A stretch of DNA of 37,251 nt from assembly GCA_910587275.1 (NCBI GenBank), contig CAJUMD010000022.1, positions 1 through 37,251 on the forward strand, read 5' to 3'. The stretch comes from an uncultured Kineothrix sp. (GTDB lineage: Bacteria; Bacillota; Clostridia; Lachnospirales; Lachnospiraceae). A program made the position numbers and the translations under genes. Every line of letters starts with the position of its first letter. Position 1 is the stretch's first letter. This document shows positions 8,218 to 16,906 of the stretch, piece by piece. The notes beneath the pieces are model-generated. The model was not told the DNA's origin. It saw only the letters and a list, made by a program, of their open reading frames with translations, and made no database searches.

Positions 8218-11200
8218 TTATAGCAGATGTTCCCCGTACATAGCGACTAAATTCTTTAAGCGGAGATATCTTTCCCTTGCGTGGGCTTCTGCTTGTGAAA
8301 AGAGCTGTTTTGCCGTCTCCGGGTTGGTCCTTTCCAGGACATTATAGCGGTTTTCCCCGGCAAGGAATGCGGCATAATCCATGGACGGTTCTTTACTGTC
8401 CAAAACGAAGGGGTTCTTTCCTTCCGCCTGCAGTCCGGGATGGAAGCGGAACAGGTGCCAGTAGCCTGCTTCCACCGCCTTGGCTTCCTCATGCTGGGAG
8501 CTTCCCATTCCGGCACGGATGCCGTGGCTGATGCAGGGCGAGTAGGCGATGATAAGGGAGGGACCGTGGTAGCTTTCCGCCTCGGCCAGCGCTTTAATGG
8601 TTTGGTTATAGTCCGCGCCCATGGCAATCTGCGCCACGTAGACATAGCCGTAACTCATTGCCATGGCGGCAAGGTCTTTTTTCTTCGTGCATTTCCCGCC
8701 GGAAGCAAATTTAGCCGTGGAACCGGTGGGCGTTGCTTTGGAGGATTGTCCGCCGGTGTTAGAGTAGACTTCCGTATCGAAAACGAGGATATTGATGTCT
8801 TCCCCGGATGCCAGCACATGGTCAAGCCCTCCGAATCCGATGTCATAGGCCCAGCCGTCCCCGCCGAAAATCCAATGGGACTTTTTGGAGAGGAAGTCTT
8901 TCTGCTTTAATATGGCATGGATCCGTTCCGCCGCAGCGTCATCTTGAGGAAGGGGACAGGATTCCAGCGCCCGGAGGAAGGCTTCCGTGGCAGGGGTATT
9001 TTCCTTTCCGTCCCAAAAGGTGGAAAGCCAGTGTTCCGCCGCCTGCCGTAAAGGGCTTTCCGGTAATTGGGTTAGGAGCTGTTCTACCTGTCCGCGCAGT
9101 TGTCCGCGCAGGGCATTTTGCGCCAGCATCATGCCGTATCCGAATTCCGCCCCGTCTTCAAACAGGGAATTGGACCATGCGGGTCCCCGTCCTTCCGGAT
9201 TCACGGTATATGCCGTGGAAGGGGAGGAGTTTGCCCATATGGAGGAACAGCCGGTGGCGTTGGCGATATACATCCGTTCCCCGAAAAGCTGCGTTACCAG
9301 TCTGGCATAAGGCGTTTCCCCGCAGCCTGCGCAGGCGCCGTGGAACTCTAAGAGCGGGCGTTTGAACTGGCTGCCTTTTACGGTATTTTCCTTGAATTTT
9401 TCCACGGCCTGTGCTTTTACGGGCAGGGATTTGCCGTAGTCAAAGTACTGCTGGCGCTCCTCATGCTCTTTTACGGGACGCATTTCCAAAGCCTTTTCCC
9501 CCTGTTTGCCGGGGCAGACGCCCGCGCAGGAGCCGCAGCCGGTACAGTCCGTTTCGGATACCGTGACGGAAAAGGAATACTGCGGCAGCCCTGCCATGGG
9601 AAGGCTGCGCATTCCTTCCGGCGCTTTGGCATGTTCTTCCTCCGTCATGACGGCGGGGCGGATGACCGCATGGGGGCATACGAAAGCGCAGCGGTTGCAC
9701 TGGATACAGTTTTCCGGTTTCCACTGTGGGACTTCCGTCGCCACGTTCCGCCTTTCGTGGGCGGAGGAGCCGGAGGGGAATGCGCCGTTTACATAAGGAA
9801 GGAAAGCGGATACCGGAAGGGAATTTCCCTTTTGGGCGTTAATGGGTTTCTGTACGTTTTCCACATAGGCGAGGACTTCGGGGCGGTCGGGAAGCAGCTT
9901 AGCGTCCAGGGGTTCGTACCCGGCGTCTTTCCAGCGCTTTGGCACGGGAATTTCCCGGACATCCGAGATGCCGCGGTCTATGGCGTCGTAATTCATTTGG
10001 ACGACTTTTTCCCCCTTTTTCCGGTAACTGATTTTGGCGGCTTCTTTCATCAGGCGTCTTGCTTCTTCAATGGGAAGGATGCCGGACAGACGGAAAAAGG
10101 CCGCCTGTAATATGGTGCTGATTTTGTTGTTTAAACCTATTTCCTTTCCGATGCGGATGGCATCTATGACGTAAAACCGGATATCGTGTTCCGCCAGATA
10201 GCGTTTGACCTGAGGCGGAAGGTATTCTTCCAGTTCTTCTTCCTTAAAATAGCAATTCAGCAGGAAGGTACCGCCGTCCCTGACATCCTGTACCATGTCA
10301 TATTTATGGAGGTATACCGGATTGTGGCATGCCACGAAGTCGGCACGGTTAATCAGGTAGGCGGAACGGATTGGAAAGCTGCCAAAGCGCAGGTGGGATA
10401 CGGTCAGTCCCCTTGATTTTTTGGAATCGTAATCAAAATATGCCTGTACGTATTTTCCGGTATGGTTTCCGATGATTTTCACGGAACTTTTGTTGGCGCT
10501 TATGGTTCCGTCCCCGCCAAGTCCCCAGAATTTACAACAAACCATATCCGCAGGGGCGGTTTGGACGGATGGTCCGACAGGCAGGGACAGATGGGTCACG
10601 TCGTCCGTAATGCCGACGGTAAAGAGGGGCTTTGCACCGGCTGCCGTTTGGTCGGTTTTGGCATAGACGGTGTTTTGGAAGACGGCAAGGATCTGTTCGG
10701 GTGTGGTATCCTTGGAACTGAGTCCATACCTGCCGGAACAAACGGGGACATTATGAAACCTGGTTCCCCGCAGCGCCGCCACTACATCCAGATAAAGCGG
10801 TTCTCCGGCGGCTCCCGCTTCCTTCGTGCGGTCCAGGACCGTAATCTGTTTCACGCCCTGCGGAATGGCACGCAGCAGATGCAGCGCGCTGAACGGCCGG
10901 TAGAGGTGTACTTCCACCAGTCCGTTCTTCTCCCCACCGTGCTCCGGTACATTCAGGTAATCGATGGTTTCCTTTATGGTTTGACAGACGGAACCCATGG
11001 CAATGATAATATGTTCCGCGTCCGGCGCACCGTAATAATTAAACAGTCCGTATTGTGTACCGATGCGCCGGTTGATTTCTTCCATATAGTGTTCCACGGT
11101 ATCCGGGAGGGCATCGTAATAAGGATTGCAGGCTTCCCTGGCCTGAAAGTAAATGTCGGGGTTTTGGGCGGAACCCATCATTTTCCCCCGGTTTGGATGC

Positions 11201-11823
11201 AGGGCGTCACGGCGGAAAGCGTCGATGGCTTCCATATCAGCCATGTCCGCCAAATCGGCGTAATCCCAGACTTCAATTTTCTGCATTTCATGGGAGGTAC
11301 GGAAACCGTCAAAAAAATTAAGGAAAGGAATCCTGCCCTTGACGGCGGATAAATGCGCAACGGGCGTCAAGTCCATGACTTCCTGTACGCTGCCGCTGGC
11401 GAGCATGGCGGTTCCGGTCTGCCGGCAGGCATAGATGTCGGAATGGTCGCCGAAGATGGAAAGGGCATGGGCGGCAACGGTCCTTGCCGCCACATGGAAC
11501 ACGCCGGGCAGCAGTTCCCCGGCAATTTTATACAGGTTCGGTATCATAAGGAGCAGTCCCTGGGAGGCGGTAAAGGTGGCGGTAAGTGCGCCCGCCGCCA
11601 GGGAACCGTGGACGGCTCCCGCCGCGCCTGCCTCCGACTGCATCTCCGATACGCGCACGGTATGCCCGAAAATATTTTTCCGTCCTTCCGCCGCCCATTC
11701 GTCGGTATATTCCGCCATCGTGGAAGACGGGGTTATGGGATAGATGGCGGCTGCTTCGGTGTATGCGTAGGATACGTGGGCGGCAGCCTGGTTGCCGTCC
11801 ATGGTTTTGTGTGGTCTGTTCAT
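8218..11823 (-). CDS. nifJ: Pyruvate:ferredoxin (flavodoxin) oxidoreductase
   Basis: A 1201-residue single-chain PFOR, full length for the family. It oxidises pyruvate and CoA to acetyl-CoA and CO2 and reduces ferredoxin. Domains in order are the N-terminal pyruvate-binding half of the TPP enzyme (YAYTEAAAIYPITPSSTMAEY), the central gamma and CoA-linked regions (GLGGDGTISANK), a 2[4Fe-4S] ferredoxin domain (CIQCNRCAFVCPHAV and CTGCGSCAGVCPGKQGEKA), and the C-terminal TPP domain (CAGCGETPYARL, GGDGWAYDIGFGGLDH, VYSNTGGQSSKATPTG). The start at ATG 11823 (MNRPHKTMDGNQAAAH) has AAAGGAGG upstream; the 14 codons before it are not conserved-looking. It is the first gene of a unit with fprA. Its upstream region is occupied by long hairpin unit 1. 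Confidence 0.96.
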   Translation of the reverse strand: MNRPHKTMDGNQAAAHVSYAYTEAAAIYPITPSSTMAEYTDEWAAEGRKNIFGHTVRVSEMQSEAGAAGAVHGSLAAGALTATFTASQGLLLMIPNLYKIAGELLPGVFHVAARTVAAHALSIFGDHSDIYACRQTGTAMLASGSVQEVMDLTPVAHLSAVKGRIPFLNFFDGFRTSHEMQKIEVWDYADLADMADMEAIDAFRRDALHPNRGKMMGSAQNPDIYFQAREACNPYYDALPDTVEHYMEEINRRIGTQYGLFNYYGAPDAEHIIIAMGSVCQTIKETIDYLNVPEHGGEKNGLVEVHLYRPFSALHLLRAIPQGVKQITVLDRTKEAGAAGEPLYLDVVAALRGTRFHNVPVCSGRYGLSSKDTTPEQILAVFQNTVYAKTDQTAAGAKPLFTVGITDDVTHLSLPVGPSVQTAPADMVCCKFWGLGGDGTISANKSSVKIIGNHTGKYVQAYFDYDSKKSRGLTVSHLRFGSFPIRSAYLINRADFVACHNPVYLHKYDMVQDVRDGGTFLLNCYFKEEELEEYLPPQVKRYLAEHDIRFYVIDAIRIGKEIGLNNKISTILQAAFFRLSGILPIEEARRLMKEAAKISYRKKGEKVVQMNYDAIDRGISDVREIPVPKRWKDAGYEPLDAKLLPDRPEVLAYVENVQKPINAQKGNSLPVSAFLPYVNGAFPSGSSAHERRNVATEVPQWKPENCIQCNRCAFVCPHAVIRPAVMTEEEHAKAPEGMRSLPMAGLPQYSFSVTVSETDCTGCGSCAGVCPGKQGEKALEMRPVKEHEERQQYFDYGKSLPVKAQAVEKFKENTVKGSQFKRPLLEFHGACAGCGETPYARLVTQLFGERMYIANATGCSSIWANSSPSTAYTVNPEGRGPAWSNSLFEDGAEFGYGMMLAQNALRGQLRGQVEQLLTQLPESPLRQAAEHWLSTFWDGKENTPATEAFLRALESCPLPQDDAAAERIHAILKQKDFLSKKSHWIFGGDGWAYDIGFGGLDHVLASGEDINILVFDTEVYSNTGGQSSKATPTGSTAKFASGGKCTKKKDLAAMAMSYGYVYVAQIAMGADYNQTIKALAEAESYHGPSLIIAYSPCISHGIRAGMGSSQHEEAKAVEAGYWHLFRFHPGLQAEGKNPFVLDSKEPSMDYAAFLAGENRYNVLERTNPETAKQLFSQAEAHARERYLRLKNLVAMYGEHLL

Positions 11824-11899
11824 TTTTGAGGAACCTCCTTTTGTTTTTCCTTTATTATGGAGCATTGCGGGATATAATATGTATGGGTATGGGTGCGGC

Positions 11900-12280
11900 G
11901 GACAGGAGCGGGACTGTGGGTGGCGGATGGAGCTGCCGTGGTTTCTGTTACTGCGGTGGGGCTTTGGGGCAGGACCGGACGTGGGGCGGGCGGCAGGGGG
12001 AGATAAAAACCTGACGGCAAAAATGGGCTGTTTCTAATCCTTTCCGTATAACCGGTTTCCTGCCAACGGCGGCAAACTCCTCACTGCGTTCGTCAGACAA
12101 GCCGCCTAAAAACGGCAGGAATCCGGTTATACGGAAAGAATAAGAAACAGCGCCATTTTTTTGAACAGGTTTTTTATCTCCCCCTGTCGCCCGCCCCACG
12201 TCCGGTCCTGCCCCAAAGCCCCACCGCAGCAACAGAAACCACGGCAGCTCCATCCGCCACCCACAGTCCCACTCCTGCCC
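11900..12280. repeat. Long hairpin unit 1: 110-bp GC-rich arms around a shared core
   Basis: Bases 11900-12009 and 12171-12280 are reverse complements over 110 bp with four mismatches, all transitions. The 161-base core between them is itself mostly self-complementary: TTTCCGTATAACCGG pairs with CCGGTTATACGGAAA, and GGCGGC (12068-12073) pairs with GCCGCC (12101-12106). A 27-base apical loop remains at 12074-12100. Almost the same core occurs in opposite orientation in unit 2, but the outer arms are unrelated. If transcribed or extruded, the whole 381 bp could form one long hairpin. It is not a simple terminator, being far too long and lacking a T-run. Function is unknown. Confidence 0.85.
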
Positions 12281-12543
12281 GGGGGAGGGTATCGTGGGCT
12301 AAGGTGTGTGGGGTGACTGGCTTGTAGGTGTTGGTTATGGCTTTTTTGTTTATGCGTTTAATTGGTTAAGTGGTTGCTTGTAACGAGGGCTTGGATTATG
12401 GAAAATAGTTTTCTTTTACGGATAATTGGTTTCTTATTATTATATTTGTTTTATTTTGTTATATTGTTATAGTTTAAATGAATTTGGTAATTTTATTCTT
12501 ACGGCTTGGTACTTATATTTATGATACGCCTTATAGAAACTAA

Positions 12544-12865
12544 GGGAAGGGGTTTGTGGTTTTTGGCCGGCGGGGCGGTTGGGGACGGGACACAGGGCGG
12601 CGGCTGGGCAGGGCTCGGTAAAAACCTGTTCAAAAAAATGGTGCTGTTTCTTATTCTTTCCGTATGACCGGATTCCTGCCGTTTTTAGGCGGCTTGTCTG
12701 ACGAACGTAGTGAGGAGTTTGCCGCCGTTGGCAGGAAACCGGTCATACGGAAAGGATTAGAAACAGCCCATTTTTGCCGTCAGGTTTTTACCGAGCCCTG
12801 CCCAGCCGCCGCCCTGTGTCCCGTCCCCAACCGCCCCGCCGGCCAAAAACCACAAACCCCTTCCC
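12544..12865. repeat. Long hairpin unit 2: perfect 85-bp arms around an inverted copy of the unit 1 core
   Basis: Bases 12544-12628 and 12781-12865 are perfect reverse complements over 85 bp by eye. The core is the reverse complement of the unit 1 core with about four differences in 160 bases. Two of those differences fall at paired positions and keep the pair: A12050-T12128 in unit 1 corresponds to G12666-C12744 in unit 2. The arms, running from a GGGAAGGGG end into a GGCCGGCGGGG stretch, bear no resemblance to the unit 1 arms. The right end lies 13 bases before the cca -35 hexamer. Confidence 0.85.
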
Positions 12866-12878
12866 GCCCGCCCCCACC

Positions 12879-12907
12879 TTGAGCTTCTGCCCGGCGTGTG
12901 TTATAAT
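12879..12907 (+). promoter_or_regulatory. Sigma-A-type promoter of cca
   Basis: TTGAGC (12879-12884) and TATAAT (12902-12907) have a 17-base spacer. The predicted transcript starts near 12914, giving a leader of only about 17 bases that holds GGAGG. Confidence 0.8.
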
Positions 12908-12930
12908 TTTTTGGTTTGGAGGATGCAACG

Positions 12931-14280
12931 ATGGAGATGAAACTGCCGGAAAAAGTGAAACGGATTATAAAAACAATAGAAGACGCCGGATACGAAGCAT
13001 ACGCCGTAGGGGGATGCGTGAGGGATTCCATATTAGGGCGGGAACCGGATGACTGGGATATTACCACGTCGGCAAGTCCCCACCAGGTGAAGGCGCTGTT
13101 CCGGCGTACCGTCGATACGGGTATCCGGCACGGGACGGTAACGGTGATGGTGGACCGGGAAGGGTTTGAGGTGACGACCTACCGCATTGACGGGGAATAT
13201 GAGGACGGAAGGCACCCGAAGGAAGTGGTCTTCACCAAAGAGCTGGAAGAAGACCTGCGGCGCAGGGATTTTACCGTGAACGCCATGGCATATAATGACA
13301 GGCGGGGACTGGTGGATGTGTTCGGGGGAATGGAGGATATCGGGAAGCGGCTCATACGGTGCGTGGGCAGCCCGCAGGAACGGTTTGGGGAAGATGCCCT
13401 GCGCCTGATGCGTGCCGTGCGCTTCTCCGCGCAGCTCGGATATGCCATCGAAGGGAAAACGGCTGCCGCCATGAAATCCTTGGCGGGAAACCTTGGGAAA
13501 ATAAGCGCGGAAAGGATACGCACCGAACTGGTGAAACTTTTGGTTTCCCCTCATCCCGATTACCTGCGGATTTGTTACGAAACCGGAATCACGGCGGTGG
13601 TGCTGCCGGAATTTGACCGCTGTATGGAAACGGCGCAGAACAATCCCCACCATTGTTATACGGTGGGGGAACATATCCTGCATTCCCTGCGGTATGTGCG
13701 GGAGGATAAGGTGCTGCGGCTCGCCATGCTCCTGCACGATATCGGCAAGCCGGAGACGAAGACCACGGACGGGGAAGGAACCGACCATTTCCACGGACAT
13801 GGACCGGCGGGGGAACGCATGGCGGAGCGGATTCTCCGCAGGTTAAAGTTCGATAACGATACCATTGATACCGTGGGTAAGCTGGTGAAGTACCATGATT
13901 ATGACGTGGAGCCGGCTCCCCGGTGCGTGCGCAGGGCGATTCATAAAACCGGGGAAGACATTTTCCCGCTGCTGTTTGACGTGAAGCGGGCGGATATCAT
14001 GGCACAGGGCACCTATCTGCGGGCGGAAAAGGAAGAAAAGCTGGAACGGGTGAAAGCCGTCTATGGGGATATCGTAAAAGCGGGGGACTGCGTGTCGCTG
14101 AAAACGCTGGCGGTGTCGGGAAAAGATTTGATGGAAGCCGGGATGAAACCGGGAAAAGAAATGGGGGAGATGCTGCAGAAACTTTTGGAAGCCGTGCTGG
14201 AGGAACCGGGGAAAAATACGAAGGAAGAACTGCTCAAGCTGTATGAATACTTTTTACCATCGTTTCATAAGATAGGATAG
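12931..14280 (+). CDS. cca: CCA tRNA nucleotidyltransferase with HD domain
   Basis: A 449-residue class II tRNA nucleotidyltransferase that adds or repairs the 3' CCA end of tRNAs using CTP and ATP. The catalytic head carries AVGGCVRD (25-32) and the metal-binding DWD (Asp41, Asp43). RRDFTVNAMAYN and the RFGEDALRLMRAVRF segment follow, then the neck and body (SAERIRTELVKLL). A C-terminal HD phosphohydrolase domain (MLLHDIGKPETK, and HGPAGERMAERILRRLKFD) is typical of the larger bacterial forms. The start at ATG 12931 is chosen because GGAGG sits 8 bases upstream; a TTG at 12916 is in frame but lies before the ribosome site. It is the first gene after the hairpin region. The next gene follows within 40 bases. 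Confidence 0.95.
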   Translation: MEMKLPEKVKRIIKTIEDAGYEAYAVGGCVRDSILGREPDDWDITTSASPHQVKALFRRTVDTGIRHGTVTVMVDREGFEVTTYRIDGEYEDGRHPKEVVFTKELEEDLRRRDFTVNAMAYNDRRGLVDVFGGMEDIGKRLIRCVGSPQERFGEDALRLMRAVRFSAQLGYAIEGKTAAAMKSLAGNLGKISAERIRTELVKLLVSPHPDYLRICYETGITAVVLPEFDRCMETAQNNPHHCYTVGEHILHSLRYVREDKVLRLAMLLHDIGKPETKTTDGEGTDHFHGHGPAGERMAERILRRLKFDNDTIDTVGKLVKYHDYDVEPAPRCVRRAIHKTGEDIFPLLFDVKRADIMAQGTYLRAEKEEKLERVKAVYGDIVKAGDCVSLKTLAVSGKDLMEAGMKPGKEMGEMLQKLLEAVLEEPGKNTKEELLKLYEYFLPSFHKIG

Positions 14281-14319
14281 GTCTATGAAGAACGGGAACC
14301 GGAAATGGGAGGTATTTAT

Positions 14320-15387
14320 GTGAATGACAGGGCAGTCAGCGTGCTTGAAAATTATGAAATAGAAGTGCTCCGCACATGGAAGGGCCGCGGGGCAATATTG
14401 TGTGAGTCCGATCAGGGCCTGTTAATCCTGAAAGAATATACGGGACCGAAAGATAAGATTATTTTCCAGGACGCACTGCTCCGGCATATCAGGGGGCAGG
14501 GCTTCCTTGCGGTAGAGAACCTTTTGAAAACGAAGGAAGGGGAATTCCTTGTATACGACCAGGACAGGACGCCGTATATCCTGAAAACATATTTTGACGG
14601 TAAGGAATGCAACCTGCGGGATATGTGCGAATGTATGCAGGCAGTCAGAACCCTTGCAAGGCTGCACCGTGCATCCTGCGTGAATCCCCAAACATTTCCC
14701 ATGCCGGGACATAAAGTGGAATTCCGTATGGATAAGGAATATGAAAAGCATAACAGGGAGTTGAAGCGGGTCAGGAAGTTCCTGAAAGAGAAAAGCCAGA
14801 AGACGAATTTCGAGATTTTCCTGTTAAAGCATTACGACCGTTTCCTGCATACCGCCCTGCGGACGGCGGAAGAAGCGGAACGGTATTTTGCGGCGGCAGG
14901 AGCGGGGACGGAGCAAAAAGCAGGGAATCTTTGCACCGTCTGCCACGGGGATTACCAGTACCACAATATTATGGTAAGAAACCGTGAAAGCAACGGCGGC
15001 GGGAACGGGGATGCCGCGGCGGGGGAAATGGCGGTCATTAATTTTGAGAAATGCGTGCCGGACCATCCGGTAAGGGATCTGTACCTGTTTATGCGGAAAC
15101 TGTTGGAAAAAAGCGGCTGGTCCCAGGAACTTGGGGAGATGCTGTTGACGGCTTACGGGGAGGAACGGCCGCTGTCGGAAGAAGATTACGGTCAATTGTA
15201 TTACCGTCTGCGGTATCCGGAAAAATTCTGGAAAATCGTGAACTTTTACTATAATTCCGGAAAGGCATGGATTCCGGACCGGAATATGGAGAAGCTGGAG
15301 AAACTGCTTGCCCAGGAACCGGAGAAAAATAAATTTTTGGAAAATTTTAAAAATACGCACGGGAGCTTTTCTTTTTCCGCACATTAG
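14320..15387 (+). CDS. CotS family spore coat kinase-like protein
   Basis: A 355-residue protein with the aminoglycoside phosphotransferase/CotS kinase-like fold. Visible elements are an N-lobe with LLILKEY as ATP-lysine candidate, LARLHRAS, and the catalytic loop VCHGDYQYHNIMV. The usual metal-binding DFD/DFE loop reads INFEKCVPDHPVRDLYLF, with Asn in place of the first Asp. CotS-type proteins are spore coat or coat-maturation proteins in Bacilli and Clostridia, and kinase activity is often uncertain. GTG 14320 is chosen because GGGAGG is 7 bases upstream; ATG 14305 would overlap that site. It lies 39 bases after cca with no terminator between. Confidence 0.8.
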   Translation: MNDRAVSVLENYEIEVLRTWKGRGAILCESDQGLLILKEYTGPKDKIIFQDALLRHIRGQGFLAVENLLKTKEGEFLVYDQDRTPYILKTYFDGKECNLRDMCECMQAVRTLARLHRASCVNPQTFPMPGHKVEFRMDKEYEKHNRELKRVRKFLKEKSQKTNFEIFLLKHYDRFLHTALRTAEEAERYFAAAGAGTEQKAGNLCTVCHGDYQYHNIMVRNRESNGGGNGDAAAGEMAVINFEKCVPDHPVRDLYLFMRKLLEKSGWSQELGEMLLTAYGEERPLSEEDYGQLYYRLRYPEKFWKIVNFYYNSGKAWIPDRNMEKLEKLLAQEPEKNKFLENFKNTHGSFSFSAH

Positions 15388-15439
15388 TATATAATAACAA
15401 GATACATAAGTTTTTTGGGATTCAGATGAGGAGGTTTTC

Positions 15440-16897
15440 ATGCACGGCAGTTTTTTTGGAGGAAAAGGCAGACCGGTGGTTTTTGCAGTATCCGTGCTTT
15501 CCATGCTGACGGCAGGGCTGGTTGCCGCCGGGCTTTTGGCGGGCAGCGACAGCAAAGGGATGGCGCAGGATTCCACCTATGAAAGATATGATTCGGGTTT
15601 CGTGATTGCCCAGCCGGGCAGCTATGACTCGGCAGACGTGGCGGTAATCAGGGAAATCGATGCGGAACAGAAAAAAATCACGTTTATGAATATTGAAACC
15701 GGCAAATATTACACGCTGGGTTATGACGGGACTACCATGATTGCCGATAAGTACGGCAATGGCATGTCGATGGCGCAGATGAAGCACGGCGACATCGTGG
15801 ATGTCACGTTCTTGCGGAGCAAGAAGAAGCTGGCGGGCATGAAGTTGTCCGACAGTGCATGGGTGATGGAGAATGTACAGAAGTACAGTTTTGATTTGCT
15901 CAGTAAAAGCGCGGAAGTCGGCAGCGGCGTGTACAGCTTGAGGAATAACCTTGTGGTGGCCTCGGAAGGAAAGGACGCCCAGCTTGAGGATATCATCCGG
16001 GGCGATGTGGTTTCGGTCAGCGGTGTCGGGAACAGCGTATACAGCGTGGTAGTGGAAGAAGGACACGGTTATCTCCGTTTAAGTGACAACGAATACCTGA
16101 AGGACGGCTGGATTGAGGTCGGGCAGGAAGTCATCCAGCAGATTTCGGAAGATATGCTGCTGGTGGTGCCGGAAGGAAGTTATCAGGTGCGCCTGACGGC
16201 AGCGGGCATCGATGAAGTGAAGCAGGTGACGGTGTACCGGAATCAGGAATATACGCTGGATGTCAGCGGTATCGAGCCGGAAGCGCCGAAGATAGGCAAG
16301 TTGGTATTCGCCATTAGCCCAAGCAGTGCGGATGTCCTGATTGACGGGGAGCAGGTGGATACCAGCGGACCCGTGGAAGTGGAGTACGGTGTCCACCAGT
16401 TGATGGTGAGGGAAGACGGGTATGAGACCGTTACCCAGTACATAAGGGTTGGCGAGGAAATGGCAAGCATCAGCATTACTTTGGATAAAGCAGAGGGGGA
16501 TGCATCTGCCGGATCGGATACGGTCAATGTGACGGACAGCAGCGTCAGCGGCAATTCCTCCATTTCCGCCACCGATTTAAGTTCCTTTAAGATTTATATC
16601 CAGTCGCCCGCCGACGTGGAAGTATATTGGGACGGTGTATACAAGGGACTGGCTCCGGTGAGCTTCAGGAAGGAAGCGGGGATGCATACCGTCAGCCTGC
16701 GCAGGACTGGCTATGTGACCAAGAGCTATACGGTTCAGATTGATGAGGAAGAAAAGGACGTAACTTATTCGTTCTCCGATTTGGAAAAACAGAACATCGT
16801 GACGGTGAGCGGAAACAGCAGTACGGTAAGCGGCAACGGCAGCTCGGATAAGAAGCCGAATACCACCAGCGGCAATACACCGAGTAAGAATGATTAA
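15440..16897 (+). CDS. Membrane-anchored PEGA-domain protein
   Basis: A 485-residue protein with one N-terminal membrane segment or uncleaved signal (about 12-35, VVFAVSVLSMLTAGLVAAGL); the rest is predicted outside the cell. Residues 60-270 are beta-rich and unassigned. Two PEGA repeats follow, near 285-350 (ISPSSADVLIDGEQVDTSGPVEV-type core, ending SISITLD) and 390-450 (IQSPADVEVYWDGVYKGLAP). Low-complexity linkers rich in VSGNSS-type motifs lie between and after them, at 360-385 and 455-485. PEGA domains are small beta-sandwiches on surface proteins. ATG 15440 follows GAGGAGG. A function in the envelope or spore is possible from the CotS neighbour but not shown. Confidence 0.8.
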   Translation: MHGSFFGGKGRPVVFAVSVLSMLTAGLVAAGLLAGSDSKGMAQDSTYERYDSGFVIAQPGSYDSADVAVIREIDAEQKKITFMNIETGKYYTLGYDGTTMIADKYGNGMSMAQMKHGDIVDVTFLRSKKKLAGMKLSDSAWVMENVQKYSFDLLSKSAEVGSGVYSLRNNLVVASEGKDAQLEDIIRGDVVSVSGVGNSVYSVVVEEGHGYLRLSDNEYLKDGWIEVGQEVIQQISEDMLLVVPEGSYQVRLTAAGIDEVKQVTVYRNQEYTLDVSGIEPEAPKIGKLVFAISPSSADVLIDGEQVDTSGPVEVEYGVHQLMVREDGYETVTQYIRVGEEMASISITLDKAEGDASAGSDTVNVTDSSVSGNSSISATDLSSFKIYIQSPADVEVYWDGVYKGLAPVSFRKEAGMHTVSLRRTGYVTKSYTVQIDEEEKDVTYSFSDLEKQNIVTVSGNSSTVSGNGSSDKKPNTTSGNTPSKND

Positions 16898-16906
16898 GGA
16901 AAAGGA

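Larger units (their letters stand above)
11866..12930. other. Gene-free region holding two related long hairpin units
   Basis: This gap between divergent nifJ and cca has no plausible gene. It contains nifJ's upstream sequence (to about 11899), hairpin unit 1 (11900-12280), a 263-bp spacer with a strongly AT-rich middle (12281-12543), hairpin unit 2 (12544-12865), and the cca promoter. Open frames inside the units arise from the palindromes. Confidence 0.85.

Noticed and set aside
11820..12037. Open frames on both strands in the nifJ upstream region and the left arm of unit 1.
   Set aside because: No ribosome sites, overlap with nifJ control sequence and the palindrome, and compositionally biased translations.
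11948..12882. Open frames in both hairpin units (minus 11948-12253, plus 12664-12882) share a stretch with LSDERSEEFAAVGRKP, as if a conserved small protein existed.
   Set aside because: The shared peptide is explained by the shared palindromic core DNA. The frames run through the arms, have no ribosome sites, and the differing arms give unrelated ends.
16510..16890. Repeated VSGNSS-type coding repeats in the PEGA protein, considered as a repeat array.
   Set aside because: They are low-complexity protein linkers with uneven spacing, not a CRISPR or tandem DNA repeat.
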